Shown piece by piece: positions 9,771 through 20,451 of a stretch of 64,000 nucleotides of DNA. The position numbers and the translations under genes were made by a program. The notes under the pieces are model-generated. The model worked only from the letters and a program-made list of their open reading frames with translations. It was not told the DNA's origin and searched no databases. This stretch comes from Acidimicrobiaceae bacterium (GTDB lineage: Bacteria; Actinomycetota; Acidimicrobiia; Acidimicrobiales; Poriferisodalaceae), in contig PBKA01000016.1 in the NCBI GenBank assembly GCA_002721305.1, positions 1-64,000 of the forward strand. Reading direction: 5' to 3'. Every line of letters starts with the position of its first letter. Positions within the stretch are counted from its first letter, which is position 1.

Positions 9771-9935
9771 GTCCGGAAGTTAGCCCAAGATCGTTATAGG
9801 CCGCCCGTTCTTGTTTATTAGATGAACAGGGTTGCGGGTGGTGACCTTCCAATCACGGGTGCTGTTGGTTGTTGGCAAAACTTTGCGCATCCAGATTAAA
9901 CGCGACGAACGGCCAGCCGCGAGGCTCGCCGTTCG

Positions 9936-10021
9936 TGGTGGGCCGGGGAGGATTCGAACCTCCGTAGGTGTGAACCGACGGGTTTACAGCCCGTTCCCTT
10001 TGGCCACTCGGGCACCGACCC
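9936..10021 (-). tRNA. tRNA-Tyr (GTA), class II long variable arm, CCA encoded
   Basis: Minus strand GGGTCGGTGCCCGAGTGGCCAAAGGGAACGGGCTGTAAACCCGTCGGTTCACACCTACGGAGGTTCGAATCCTCCCCGGCCCACCA. Confidence 0.94.
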
Positions 10022-10118
10022 AACGGCGGACACGTTATCGGCTCACTTGCATCGCCCCAATGACTCTCGCTGGTTTAAGCGACACTCGAACCCCTGATGG
10101 GTCTGTATATTTCGATTT

Positions 10119-10607
10119 ATGGCTTCGTTTGACGTTGTTTCGGAAATAGATATGCAGGAAGTCCGCAATGCTGTGGACCAAGCGGCTCGTGAGGTGAACA
10201 CTCGCTACGACTTCAAAGACACTGGGTCTCAAGTTGCTCTAAATGATGCTCAGATTTCTTTGGCAAGCAGCAGTGAAGACCGTCTTAACGCTCTTCGTCA
10301 AGTGTTGGAAGAAAAGCTTGTCAAGCGAAAGGTGAGTCTTAAGGCTCTTGATTATGGGGACGTGGAAGAAGCGTCAGGTACCTCCGTTCGTCAGATAGCC
10401 CTTCTCCAAGCGGGAATCAGTGGTGAAAAAGCCAAAGAACTAAATAAGTTCATCAAGGGTTTGGGCATCAAAGGTGTCCAGTCCCAAACTCAAGGCGAGC
10501 AGGTGCGTGTCATTTCGAAGAAACGCGATCACCTGCAGACGGTGATAAGCAAAATGAAAGAGACAGATTTTGATTTGCCTTTGCAGTTTGAGAATTTTCG
10601 GGATTGA
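10119..10607 (+). CDS. yajQ: YajQ family nucleotide-binding protein
   Basis: MASFDVVSEIDMQEVRNAVDQAAREVNTRYDFKDTGS...; ends QLPLQFENFRD-like. Confidence 0.95.
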   Translation: MASFDVVSEIDMQEVRNAVDQAAREVNTRYDFKDTGSQVALNDAQISLASSSEDRLNALRQVLEEKLVKRKVSLKALDYGDVEEASGTSVRQIALLQAGISGEKAKELNKFIKGLGIKGVQSQTQGEQVRVISKKRDHLQTVISKMKETDFDLPLQFENFRD

Positions 10608-10608
10608 C

Positions 10609-11463
10609 CTAGATGCCGTCGCGCCAGCTCCCGTCGCGTAACCGCGAGATTCTCTTATCCATAGGCGGGTGGGTTGTAAAAAGGTTTCGGAAGGCCATCT
10701 GACGTCCCGCTAGGGGGTTAGCGATATACATCTGCGCTTGATTAGCGTTGGCCAAGCTCGGGATTGCGCGGCTGGCGACATCCAATTTTTCAAGCGCCGC
10801 TGCTAGAGGTTCACCATCACCGATCATCCTCGCTGCTGTTCGATCTGCTTGGAATTCGCGGCTGCGGCTAATTGCCATCTGGATCAGAGCCGCAGCTATA
10901 GGGGCGACGATTATGAGAAGCAGGTCGACTAGCGGATTGCGATCGCGGTCTCTGCTCCCGCCTCCGAAGATCATCGCGAATTGCGCGATGTTAGCGACGA
11001 AACTAATTGCCATAGCGATGGCGGCAGCGACAGAACCGATGAGGATGTCGCGGTTCTTGATGTGGGCCATCTCGTGGGCCAAGACGCCTCGAATTTCACT
11101 CCAAGACAGATGTTGCATGAGGCCTTCCGTGATACACACCGCTGCGTTAGCGGGGTTTCGACCAGTCGCGAAGGCGTTAGGTTGCGGATCGGGGCTGACA
11201 TAGATCCGTGGCATTGGTTGGCCAGACAAATCGCACAGTTCTTTCATGATCGACCAGTACTCAGGAAGCTGTCCCTCTTCGACTTCAATTGCGCGCGCGG
11301 ATCGAATTGCGAGCTTGTCGCTCATCCAATAGCTGCCTCCCACCATGGCCAGAGCGAGAAACAGTCCGATGGTTAGTCCTCCGGATCCCCAGAAACTGGA
11401 TATGAACATGATCAATGCGCCCATGGCGGCGAGAAGCATTGTGGTTTTGAGGGTGTTTTTCAT
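10609..11463 (-). CDS. htpX: Zinc metalloprotease HtpX
   Basis: PMPRIYVSPDPQPNAFATGRNPANAAVCITEGL and HEMAHIKNRDIL. Confidence 0.95.
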   Translation of the reverse strand: MKNTLKTTMLLAAMGALIMFISSFWGSGGLTIGLFLALAMVGGSYWMSDKLAIRSARAIEVEEGQLPEYWSIMKELCDLSGQPMPRIYVSPDPQPNAFATGRNPANAAVCITEGLMQHLSWSEIRGVLAHEMAHIKNRDILIGSVAAAIAMAISFVANIAQFAMIFGGGSRDRDRNPLVDLLLIIVAPIAAALIQMAISRSREFQADRTAARMIGDGEPLAAALEKLDVASRAIPSLANANQAQMYIANPLAGRQMAFRNLFTTHPPMDKRISRLRDGSWRDGI

Positions 11464-11539
11464 TGGGTCCCTCCGTGGTCGGTGCGTGCCCTAAAACGTA
11501 TCGGCTTTCGCCAGCCCTGGCTCATCAGGACTGTCTCAT

Positions 11540-12031
11540 TCAGTGAGGGTGATAGCCACTGTCGAGAAAGATGGTGGGGATGTCTTCGTTGCGGTACATC
11601 CGAACATTTCTCATGTCGTCATCAATCGCGAGCACAGGGAAGTAGCCATGGCGACGGAGCGTTTCTGTTTCGTCGCGTTTGAAGCCTGGTGAAGCTTGGA
11701 AGTCGCCAAGCGGCCTCATGATGAGGAGGTCGTATCTAATTTCGTTGCGTTCCAGCCAATCCGTCGTGGTTTTCTGGATCCAAGTCGGTCGAGAGGTGAG
11801 AAGCACAACGAGTAATTCGGGATCCAACAGTTCGATGAACACTTTGCTTTCTTCGAATACTCCATCGCCCCCGCATTCGGCGAAGAAGCCGTCCCAGTCG
11901 CGCCATGGGGGAGCCAAATAATGTTGGCGATGTTCAGCATCAGCGAGGACTCCGTCGATGTCAACGATGACGCAATTACCTTGCTCTGCTGGTTCGTGTC
12001 TCCATTGCCAATGACGCGGGGTGGAATTCAT
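11540..12031 (-). CDS. HAD-type phosphatase (polynucleotide kinase 3'-phosphatase-like)
   Basis: VIVDIDGVLAD; LVVLLTSRPTWIQKTTTDWLERNEIRYDLLIMRP; VLAIDDDMRNVRMYR. Confidence 0.75.
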   Translation of the reverse strand: MNSTPRHWQWRHEPAEQGNCVIVDIDGVLADAEHRQHYLAPPWRDWDGFFAECGGDGVFEESKVFIELLDPELLVVLLTSRPTWIQKTTTDWLERNEIRYDLLIMRPLGDFQASPGFKRDETETLRRHGYFPVLAIDDDMRNVRMYRNEDIPTIFLDSGYHPH

Positions 12032-12048
12032 GACGTTGGGGCCAGAAG

Positions 12049-14040
12049 TCAGTCCTCCTGGGGTGCCTGTGCCGCGCGATCGCGAATCTCGTCGACCACA
12101 CTCTCGTCGGCCAGGGTCGTGGTGTCACCAAGTTGTCTTCCCTCAGCGACATCGCGGAGTAATCGTCTCATAATCTTGCCGGAACGAGTCTTGGGCAGAT
12201 CGGGGACCAGAATGACTGCTTTGGGTCGAGCAATCGCTCCCAGTTTGGTGGCGACATGTTGTCGTATCTCTTCTCGAAGCTCATCGCTCGGTTCATTGCC
12301 ACCTCTCAGGATGCAGTAGCCGACGATGGCTTGTCCGGTTGTGTCGTCAGTCGCCCCGACTACTGCCGCTTCGGCGACTGAGGAGTGGTCGACGAGGGCA
12401 GATTCGACTTCAGTGGTGGAGATTCGATGTCCAGAAATGTTCATTACGTCGTCGACTCGCCCGAGAAGCCACAGGTACCCGTCGTCATCGACTTTTGCGC
12501 CGTCTCCCGCGAAATACCGTCCGGGGTATTCGGACCAATAGGTTTCCTTGTATCTTTCTGGGTCACCCCATATGCCTCGGAGCATCGATGGCCAAGGTTC
12601 GGTGACTGTTAAGTAGCCGCCGCCTTTTTCAACCTTGTTTCCGTCGTCATCTACAACTTCTACTACTACTCCTGGAATTGCGTGAGTGGCTGAACCTGGC
12701 TTGGTAGTGGTCACACCGGGCATTGGGGTAATCATGTGCCCCCCGGTCTCGGTTTGCCACCACGTGTCCACGATTGGGCATCGCTCACCGCCGATGTGTC
12801 TGTGATACCACATCCATGCTTCTGGGTTGATTGGCTCCCCTACGGTTCCTAGGACGCGCAGGCTTGAGAGATCGTGTTGTTCGACTTCTTGGGCACCCCA
12901 TTTCATGAAAGTTCGTATCGCTGTCGGAGCCGTGTAGAGCTGGGTTACGCCGTATCGCTGCACGATGTCCCATAGCCGATCTTTCGGCCAAGAAGCTCTA
13001 TCGCCTGTGCGAAATTCAGGTCGTGGAGTGTCGGGTGTGCCTTCGTACATGACTGACGTAGCCCCGTTGGCTAGAGGGCCATAGACGATGTAGCTGTGGC
13101 CCGTCACCCAACCGATATCCGCGGCGCACCAGTAAATGTCGGATTCGGGATCTAGGTCGAAGATGTATTTGTGGGTAAACGCCACTTGGGTCAGATAGCC
13201 GCCTGTGGTGTGCATAATTCCCTTGGGCTTGGCGGTGGTACCTGAGGTGTATAGGAGATATAGCAAGTCTTCGCTGTCCAAATGCTCTGGCGGACATTCT
13301 GGCGAAGCAGATTCCATTAACTCGTGGTACCAGTGATCGATCGCTTGATTCCACTCCACGTCTTGGCCGGTGCGGTGGACAACGATCACGTTTTCAATTG
13401 TTGAGGTTGCGGCGACCGACGCGTCTGCGGTGTCTTTCAACAGGAACGGTTCACCGCGTCTGTACCCGCCGTCTGCGGTTATCAGAAGTTTCGCGTCTGC
13501 ATCATCGATTCGATCCGACAACGAGTCGGCTGAAAATCCGCCGAAGACAATTGAGTGCGGAGCACCAATTCTGGCGCAGGCCAGCATTGCGACTGGAAGT
13601 TCGGGGATCATGGGCATGTAGATGCAAACACGGTCACCTTTTTGGATACCCAGCGACTTCAGAACATTGGCAAATTTTGATACTTCTTCAAGCAGCTCGT
13701 TGTAGTTAATGGTCCTGACATCTCCGGGTTCACCTTCCCAGTGGAAAGCAACTTTGTCTCCTCGGCCCGCTTCCACATGTCGGTCGAGACAGTTGTAAGA
13801 AATATTGAGCTTGCCCTCCACGAACCACTTCGCAAAAGGAAGATCCCATTCCAAGACGGTGTCAAAATCTTCGAACCAGGTGACAAGTTCTCTCGCTTGG
13901 CGAGCCCAGAATCCGAGTCTGTCGGATTGAGCTTCCTCGTAAAGGCTTCTGTCTGCAACAAGCGCATTCTTCTGGAAAGTTTCCGACGGCGGGAAGGTAC
14001 GGTCCTCTACGTAATAGTCCTCAATGGTTGGTTCGGACAT
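12049..14040 (-). CDS. acs: Acetyl-CoA synthetase
   Basis: 663 aa; [54 protein letters not shown]. Confidence 0.96.
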   Translation of the reverse strand: MSEPTIEDYYVEDRTFPPSETFQKNALVADRSLYEEAQSDRLGFWARQARELVTWFEDFDTVLEWDLPFAKWFVEGKLNISYNCLDRHVEAGRGDKVAFHWEGEPGDVRTINYNELLEEVSKFANVLKSLGIQKGDRVCIYMPMIPELPVAMLACARIGAPHSIVFGGFSADSLSDRIDDADAKLLITADGGYRRGEPFLLKDTADASVAATSTIENVIVVHRTGQDVEWNQAIDHWYHELMESASPECPPEHLDSEDLLYLLYTSGTTAKPKGIMHTTGGYLTQVAFTHKYIFDLDPESDIYWCAADIGWVTGHSYIVYGPLANGATSVMYEGTPDTPRPEFRTGDRASWPKDRLWDIVQRYGVTQLYTAPTAIRTFMKWGAQEVEQHDLSSLRVLGTVGEPINPEAWMWYHRHIGGERCPIVDTWWQTETGGHMITPMPGVTTTKPGSATHAIPGVVVEVVDDDGNKVEKGGGYLTVTEPWPSMLRGIWGDPERYKETYWSEYPGRYFAGDGAKVDDDGYLWLLGRVDDVMNISGHRISTTEVESALVDHSSVAEAAVVGATDDTTGQAIVGYCILRGGNEPSDELREEIRQHVATKLGAIARPKAVILVPDLPKTRSGKIMRRLLRDVAEGRQLGDTTTLADESVVDEIRDRAAQAPQED

Positions 14041-14120
14041 CTTGGTCCCCTTTTCGTGCCAGGCGCTCCGGCTTGGGTTTGACAGCTTGCGAGCCTAGCC
14101 CCTAGTCGGAGGGCACCTCA

Positions 14121-15140
14121 TTAATCCCCGACTCGCCACTCCGCGACGAGGAAACCGCCTAGGCCTTCTGGGTCGGTGAGTGTCGCCGCCTCGTCGAGGA
14201 CGGATCTAGCCGCTACAGCTGCGGCATCCGGCGATGAAACTGAACTTTGCCAGTGGTTTCGAGCCCATTCAGTCATCGAATACAAGCCTTGACTAGCGAG
14301 CCAATCGGCTTGACTGCAAATGGAGGGTGATCCCGGCAGCTGGTCAAATGCCACGTCGCAAGTGATGTCTCGAGTTCCTGACTCTTCATATGGCAAGCCT
14401 GACCTGCGGTGGTTTTTGTAGGTTCGTAACCATTCAGCCAATGGTCGTCCATCAAAGATCTCGGAGTTCTCTACGCCGTAGTCAAAGATGAGCAACCTGC
14501 CTCGGTCCAGTGTCCCTAGAGCTCTGTTGACCCACACCGCTGCTTTCAGTTGTAACGGGAGACAGCTACCTGTTTGAGCGTTGGGTGCTATGGCTGACGC
14601 CATGTCTTGTGCCGCTTTTGGTGCTGTTTGCCAGTCTTCTGATCCGTTGTCGATATGGAGTTCTACCCAACCTGTGGTCGTTTTTTGCACAACTCGCGGT
14701 GGAAGATTATCGAGGAGTTCGTTGGCCAGAACTACCCCGGTAAAGGATCCCCCTGGCAAGTCTCGCATGGCAGCTAACGGCGCCTCATCAAGATCCAGAA
14801 AGCATGAGGTCGTTACTTCGGCAAAAGCGATTTCGCGTTGGAGTTCTGAACGTTCAACCATGACGTACCGAAGAGCTTCCGTGCATTCTTGGACGGATAG
14901 GAAAATATCTCTGCAGAGGGTTCCTATGCCTGATCCTGCTTCAATGACTACGTAGGGGTTCGGACGATCTAACTCATGCCATACGCGATCTAGGTATCCA
15001 GCGATACAACTGCCAAAGAGGGCGCTGGTTTCTGGTGAGGTTATGAAGTCGGCGCCTACTGATCCTGCTCTTTGACGTTTGGTGTAAAACCCGTCGGGTC
15101 CGTATAGAGCTTCTTCAGCGAACAGGTCGAATCGCGTCAT
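14121..15140 (-). CDS. MidA/NDUFAF7 family SAM-dependent (arginine) methyltransferase
   Basis: 339 aa; EEALYGPDGFYTKRQRAGSVGADFITSPETSALFGSCIAGYLDRVW; VVIEAGSGIGTLCRDI. Confidence 0.88.
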   Translation of the reverse strand: MTRFDLFAEEALYGPDGFYTKRQRAGSVGADFITSPETSALFGSCIAGYLDRVWHELDRPNPYVVIEAGSGIGTLCRDIFLSVQECTEALRYVMVERSELQREIAFAEVTTSCFLDLDEAPLAAMRDLPGGSFTGVVLANELLDNLPPRVVQKTTTGWVELHIDNGSEDWQTAPKAAQDMASAIAPNAQTGSCLPLQLKAAVWVNRALGTLDRGRLLIFDYGVENSEIFDGRPLAEWLRTYKNHRRSGLPYEESGTRDITCDVAFDQLPGSPSICSQADWLASQGLYSMTEWARNHWQSSVSSPDAAAVAARSVLDEAATLTDPEGLGGFLVAEWRVGD

Positions 15141-15176
15141 GAGGGATGAGCGTTCGCGGCGTTCAACCTTGACTCC

Positions 15177-16667
15177 TTACCCGCCTAGGGCCGACAGCAC
15201 AGACACCTCACCGAAATGCCCCACTAATCCGGGCAATACTCCGAAGGCCATGGTCGCGACGATCGTTACTGCTAGTGCGGCTCTCAAGGAACCCGTCACG
15301 ACTATCGGTCGTTCATCACCGTCGGGTGTCGATTGGAACCACATCTGGACAAGAACGCGCGCGTAATAGGCAAAGGCGATCACGGTGTTGATAGCCACTA
15401 TCACACCTAATGCTGCAGCCCAACTTCCACCCGCGTCCAAAAGTGCTCTAAATAGCCCGAACTTGGCAAACCATCCTCCCGCGGGGGGGATACCTGCAAG
15501 TGCCGCGAGGAAAACAGTCATCGCGACCGCTAACCCCGGGGCATATTGGAAAAGGCCACCGTAACTATCAATTTCGCCCGACCGTGTCTTTCGAGCCACA
15601 GCGAGGACCACGGTAAATGCCCCAAGATTCATGAATGCGTATATGGCCAGATAGATGACAACTGCTTCGAAAGCTCTCGCTGGGGCTTCAGCAGCTACGG
15701 CGAACGGAACGAGCATGAACCCGCCTTGGGCCACACCGGAGTACGCGAGGAGCCGGACGATATTGTTCTGGCGGAGGGCTATGAGATTGCCGATTGTCAT
15801 GGTGAGTGCTGAAATCACCCAGAAGAACGGTTGGACCACGTCTTCGCTGCCTAGGAAGGCAACGAATACCAGCTGAATTAGCGCCACCATTCCGGCGGCT
15901 TTGGATGCCACCGCCAGAAATGCTGTGACTGGGGTGGGTGCACCCTCATAGGTATCAGGGGCCCATGTGTGAAACGGCACCGCAGAGACTTTGAAGGCGA
16001 AGCCGATCAAGACAAAGAGAATTCCTAAAATCGCGACTGGATTGGATGGGCCTTCCCCGAGGCTCTGAGCTATTCCATCGAAGGTCGTTGAGCCAGAAAG
16101 TCCGTATACGAGCGACATTCCATACAGCATCACCGCTGACGCAAATACACCCATTAGGTAGTACTTGAGCCCCGCTTCATTGGAGCGTGGTCCCCCCTTT
16201 CGCCATGCTGCCAACATGTATGCGGGGATGGAGAGCAGCTCAAGGGCTACGAATACGCTCACTAAGTCTCTGGAGCTACTCATCATCACCATGCCCAAGA
16301 GTGATGTCAGCATCAGGGTGTAGTACTCGTTTTCGTAATAGTCACCGTCGCGGATGTAGTCCACCGACATCAAGACGACGACGTAGCCCGAGATAAGGAA
16401 AAGTGCCTTCAGCACAAGTGAGAAGTCGTCAACAACATAGGCTCCGGCGAACATTGAACGTTCGGTTCCGTCTACTGCGAGTGTCAAAATGGGAACCAGT
16501 GTGGCAAGTAGCCCCATTCCCGCAAGCGTGGGCATCGCTTGTTTGGAACGATCGTCCCAAATGATGTCAACGACGGTAATGAGCGTTCCAAACGCCAAGA
16601 GGGTTAATTCGGGCGCGAGCGCGTGCCAATCTAGCGCTGGGCGCGAGAAGGCAAGCAGGACTTCCAT
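15177..16667 (-). CDS. nuoN: NADH-quinone oxidoreductase-type subunit N, 11-subunit operon
   Basis: 496 aa antiporter-like subunit; last gene of nuoABCDHIJKLMN. Confidence 0.94.
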   Translation of the reverse strand: MEVLLAFSRPALDWHALAPELTLLAFGTLITVVDIIWDDRSKQAMPTLAGMGLLATLVPILTLAVDGTERSMFAGAYVVDDFSLVLKALFLISGYVVVLMSVDYIRDGDYYENEYYTLMLTSLLGMVMMSSSRDLVSVFVALELLSIPAYMLAAWRKGGPRSNEAGLKYYLMGVFASAVMLYGMSLVYGLSGSTTFDGIAQSLGEGPSNPVAILGILFVLIGFAFKVSAVPFHTWAPDTYEGAPTPVTAFLAVASKAAGMVALIQLVFVAFLGSEDVVQPFFWVISALTMTIGNLIALRQNNIVRLLAYSGVAQGGFMLVPFAVAAEAPARAFEAVVIYLAIYAFMNLGAFTVVLAVARKTRSGEIDSYGGLFQYAPGLAVAMTVFLAALAGIPPAGGWFAKFGLFRALLDAGGSWAAALGVIVAINTVIAFAYYARVLVQMWFQSTPDGDERPIVVTGSLRAALAVTIVATMAFGVLPGLVGHFGEVSVLSALGG

Positions 16668-16669
16668 GT

Positions 16670-18232
16670 TCAGCTACCGGCCGCGATCGCTTCGACGCTC
16701 GCGGTTATGCCGCTCACTACGTCGTCCGTCACGTTGAAAATAAGGTTCGGCCAGATGCCAAATAACACAATCCCGATGAGTAAGGGCAGCCACGCAATCC
16801 ATTCATCGCGGTTGACGTCGGCGATTGTATGTCCGGCAAACTCTTCCGGTGGTTCACCGAACGCGGTTCGTTGGTATAGCCATAGCAAGTATCCGGCAGC
16901 AAGAACGGTGCCTATCGCAGCGATGACCATGTACGTGCGAAAGGTTTCTTCAGGCATGCCCGCACCGGGATTGTAGGCAGAGAGAATTGCTGGGAATTCA
17001 CCCCAGAATCCGGCAAGTCCGGGAAGCCCGAGTGATGCCATCGAGCACAGCCCAAGGATCCAGCCCATTCGTGGCGCGGATTTGAGAAGGCCCCCTAGTC
17101 GAGATATTTCGAGCGTGTGGTAGCGCTCTTTCACTGAACCTGCGACGAAGAAGAGCATGCCTGTGATCAGCCCGTGAGCAATCATTCCGAATATTGCCGC
17201 GTTGATACCAAAGTCGGTCAGGGTGGCTATTCCGAGCATCACGAATCCCATGTGGGCCACCGATGAGAACGCTATAAGGCGTTTCATATCTTTTTGTGCA
17301 AGACAGCCGAGGGCACCGTAGATGATGCCAATTACTGCAAGAAGACCGATCCATGGGGCCCAGGCAACAGCGGCTTCGGGCAAAAACGGAATAGCGATTC
17401 TTACGAAACCGTACGTACCTAGTTTCAAGAGGACGGCTGCAAGGATGACGGAGCCAACGGTTGGGGCTTGTGTGTGGGCGTCGGGGAGCCAAGTATGGAA
17501 CGGGAACATCGGTACTTTGATGCCGAACCCCATGAACAGTCCGGCAAAAATCCAGACTTGGGTGCTCTTGATTATCCCGACACCCGCGACGTCGCTCAGG
17601 ACCCTCATGTCAAAGGTGTGCAGTAGCTCTCCTGATGAGTCTTTGGAGAGGAAAAAAAGCGCCAAGAAACTAATAATCATTAACGCGGAACCAAACAAGG
17701 TGTAGAGGAAGAATTTGAGTGAGGCGTATCGGCGGTCCTCCCCACCCCAAACGCCAATGAGGAAGTACATGGGGAGGAGCACGATCTCAAAGAAGACGAA
17801 GAAGAGGATCATGTCTTGTGCGACGAAGGTTCCGTTCATGCCTGTGGACAGAATGAGCAATAAAACAAAGAAGGCTTTCGGGTTGCCTGGTTCCGGGATG
17901 TGGTTCCAGCTGTAGATGAGGCACAGAGGCACGACAACAAGCGACAGCAATAGCAAGGGCAGGGACAGACCGTCGAGCCCGACTATGTATCGACTGTTTA
18001 TGACGTCTATCCATCCTTTATCGACGACAAACTGAAGATCCCCAGCGGCGCCGTAATCAAACTGGATCGCTATGTAGGCCCCTACAACAAGCGCTATGAG
18101 TGAGGAACCTAACGCGACCAGCTTTAGCTCTGTTTCATAAGCTTTAGGGATCAACATGATGACTAGTGCGCCTACCAAGGGTAGGAACACGGCCAGGCTC
18201 AAGACCCAGGTATCAAATCCTGTCACTTCCAC
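16670..18232 (-). CDS. nuoM: Complex I subunit M, 11-subunit operon
   Basis: MFPFHTWLPDAHTQAPTVGSVILAAVLLKLGTYGFVRI. Confidence 0.95.
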   Translation of the reverse strand: MEVTGFDTWVLSLAVFLPLVGALVIMLIPKAYETELKLVALGSSLIALVVGAYIAIQFDYGAAGDLQFVVDKGWIDVINSRYIVGLDGLSLPLLLLSLVVVPLCLIYSWNHIPEPGNPKAFFVLLLILSTGMNGTFVAQDMILFFVFFEIVLLPMYFLIGVWGGEDRRYASLKFFLYTLFGSALMIISFLALFFLSKDSSGELLHTFDMRVLSDVAGVGIIKSTQVWIFAGLFMGFGIKVPMFPFHTWLPDAHTQAPTVGSVILAAVLLKLGTYGFVRIAIPFLPEAAVAWAPWIGLLAVIGIIYGALGCLAQKDMKRLIAFSSVAHMGFVMLGIATLTDFGINAAIFGMIAHGLITGMLFFVAGSVKERYHTLEISRLGGLLKSAPRMGWILGLCSMASLGLPGLAGFWGEFPAILSAYNPGAGMPEETFRTYMVIAAIGTVLAAGYLLWLYQRTAFGEPPEEFAGHTIADVNRDEWIAWLPLLIGIVLFGIWPNLIFNVTDDVVSGITASVEAIAAGS

Positions 18233-18242
18233 TGTGCTGCTC

Positions 18243-20441
18243 CTATACGACGATCACGAAGACTATGGCCAGCACGGCTGCTGCTCCGAAGAGTAGCTGA
18301 CCGTAGTTCTGGACTTTTCCGGACTGGATGGCTCGAAGACTCTCTCCCGAGGCGTCGGCGCCACGTGCGGCTGCATTGACCGATCCGTCAATAGCGCCTT
18401 GGTCGATCCACTTGTATATCCATCGACCTGTATCACGAGCGGTTTCTCCTGCGGTATTGACCGCTCGGTCGAGAACGTTCTGGTTGAAGTTATCTGCCCA
18501 TCTTGCTATCGGGCGTTTGACTGTCTCAACAACAACGTCGTTGTAGAGATGGTCAAGGTAGTACTTGTTTTCGAGGAATGTGTAACCGTTGCGGGCGTAC
18601 CTGTTTCGCTCGGTGAGACCATGCAGACCGATCCGCCTCCAGTAGTAGAGGTAGGTGATCACAATGCCCGAGACGGCTAGTGCCAAGCCGACTAACGCCA
18701 TCGCGAGGGACGGGTCGGGGTGTGACAGCCCCAGCCCGCTGAGATAGACCGAGGGCTCTGCGTAGGTTTGGATTCGATGGGCGAGTCCTTCAAGGCCTAT
18801 GGGTTCAAGTACCGGGCCGGGCAAGTTGAAGGCACCGGCTAGGACCGCCATGCCCGCAAGAATCCAGAGTGGCACCGTCATGACTTTGGGTGACTCATGA
18901 GGGTGTCCATGTCCTCGGAACTCTCCGTGGAAGGTGTACCAAATGACACGCGTCATATACGCGGCTGTCATGAGTGCTACAGCGCAGCCAAAGATAAGCA
19001 TCAGGGGATACCCATTTTCTTGGCCGACAAGCGACCCGAGCAAGATCTCGTCTTTGGACCAGAATCCAGCGAAAGGAAAGATGCCGGCTAATGCGAGGCT
19101 AGAGATTACAAATGTTCGGTACGTGTGCGGCATTTCGTTCTTGAGTCCGCCCATCTCGCGCATGTCGAAGGTGTGGTGGGCGGCATGGCTGACTGAACCA
19201 GCTCCAAGGAATAGGCATGCCTTAAAGAAGGCGTGAGTGAATAGGTGGAACATCGCCGCGGTCCAGGCTCCAACCCCTAAGGCCATGACCATGTAACCCA
19301 GTTGGGAAACAGTTGAGTAGGCAAGCACTTTCTTGATGTCCCATTGTGCGAATGCAAGCGCTGCGCCGATGAGGGCTGTAAATCCGCCGATAAAGGCCAT
19401 GAGGTTGATTGAGCTTGTGCCGATCGAAAGCCCTTCATAAAACACTGGGTAGAGGCGAGCGATCATGTAGACACCGGCTACAACCATGGTTGCGGCATGG
19501 ATCAGCGCCGAGACCGGAGTGGGTCCCGCCATGGCATCGGGTAACCAAGTGTGAAGTGGGAACTGACCCGATTTCGATGCCACAGCTGCCATGAGGCAAC
19601 AAGCCGCTACTAGCAGCGCAAAGTGATGGGCGCCCGGGTTAGTTGATATGGAGGTGTTGATTACGTCGATATCGAAGGTGTTAAAGGTGCCCCACAGCAC
19701 GATCATTCCGATCAGGAGACCGATGTCTCCTACGCGGTTGGTGAGAAACGCCTTGAGGGCTGCATCAGTATTCGGTTTCTCCTCCCACCAATGACCAATC
19801 AGTACGAACGAGCAAACACCGACTAATTCCCAGCCAACAATGAGTTGAATGATGTTCTGAGCCATTACGAAAAAGAGCATCGATGCAGTGAAAAGGCTCA
19901 GAAAAGCGTAGTAGTGGACGTATCTACGGTCACCTTTGACGTATTCGGTGGAATAAATGTGAACCAGTAGGGAAATGGTCGCTACGACCAGGAGGAGGAG
20001 CACGGTCTGGCCGTCAACAAGAGTGCCGACCGCGAAATCGATGCCCGAATTGGACCACCACTGCGAGAACGTGGAGATGACTGGTCGAATCAGCGGGCTT
20101 GAGTGGCCGTCTCCGTGACCTTTTTCCGAGTGACCTCCGACTGCGGCATGGTCATCGCCATGGTCATCAGTATGGTCATCGCCATGGTCATCGCCATGGT
20201 CATCGCCATGGTCATCAACGTGATGTTCTATTTGAACGATCGCATCTGGTGGAGGATCTTCGACCCGTTGAGTCCATTGAAAGGCTGCCACCGCGGACAA
20301 CAGCCAAACCAGACCAAGTGCCCCTATCCCGACTATGTGTACTCGGTCGGCTCCGATGTATCGCTTGCCGAGGAAGAGAATTGCTACGAACGAAATCGCC
20401 GGGATGAGGGGAATAACGAAAGCGTTTTCTAACATCCACAT
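18243..20441 (-). CDS. nuoL: Complex I subunit L with His/Asp-rich insert, 11-subunit operon
   Basis: 732 aa; GQFPLHTWLPDAMAGPTPVSALIHAATMVVAGVYMIARLYPVF; insert HHVDDHGDDHGDDHGDDHTDDHGDDH. Confidence 0.95.
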   Translation of the reverse strand: MWMLENAFVIPLIPAISFVAILFLGKRYIGADRVHIVGIGALGLVWLLSAVAAFQWTQRVEDPPPDAIVQIEHHVDDHGDDHGDDHGDDHTDDHGDDHAAVGGHSEKGHGDGHSSPLIRPVISTFSQWWSNSGIDFAVGTLVDGQTVLLLLVVATISLLVHIYSTEYVKGDRRYVHYYAFLSLFTASMLFFVMAQNIIQLIVGWELVGVCSFVLIGHWWEEKPNTDAALKAFLTNRVGDIGLLIGMIVLWGTFNTFDIDVINTSISTNPGAHHFALLVAACCLMAAVASKSGQFPLHTWLPDAMAGPTPVSALIHAATMVVAGVYMIARLYPVFYEGLSIGTSSINLMAFIGGFTALIGAALAFAQWDIKKVLAYSTVSQLGYMVMALGVGAWTAAMFHLFTHAFFKACLFLGAGSVSHAAHHTFDMREMGGLKNEMPHTYRTFVISSLALAGIFPFAGFWSKDEILLGSLVGQENGYPLMLIFGCAVALMTAAYMTRVIWYTFHGEFRGHGHPHESPKVMTVPLWILAGMAVLAGAFNLPGPVLEPIGLEGLAHRIQTYAEPSVYLSGLGLSHPDPSLAMALVGLALAVSGIVITYLYYWRRIGLHGLTERNRYARNGYTFLENKYYLDHLYNDVVVETVKRPIARWADNFNQNVLDRAVNTAGETARDTGRWIYKWIDQGAIDGSVNAAARGADASGESLRAIQSGKVQNYGQLLFGAAAVLAIVFVIVV
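20145..20216 (-). repeat. Six-copy 12-bp tandem repeat (gccatggtcatc and variants) encoding DDHG in NuoL1
   Basis: Direct reading of six consecutive catggtcatc-type units. Confidence 0.9.
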
Positions 20442-20451
20442 AACGCCCCCT

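Noticed and set aside
9832-10149. 105-aa plus-strand ORF
   Set aside because: Covers tRNA-Tyr and its flanks; the translated tRNA gives the apparent sequence.
20145-20216. Short tandem repeat suggestive of a regulatory array
   Set aside because: 12-bp in-frame coding repeat inside nuoL; no spacers.
20103-20432. 109-aa plus-strand ORF with repeated MVIAMVIA, looks like a TM protein
   Set aside because: Antisense reading of the DDHG repeat in nuoL; the sense frame is an unambiguous complex I subunit.
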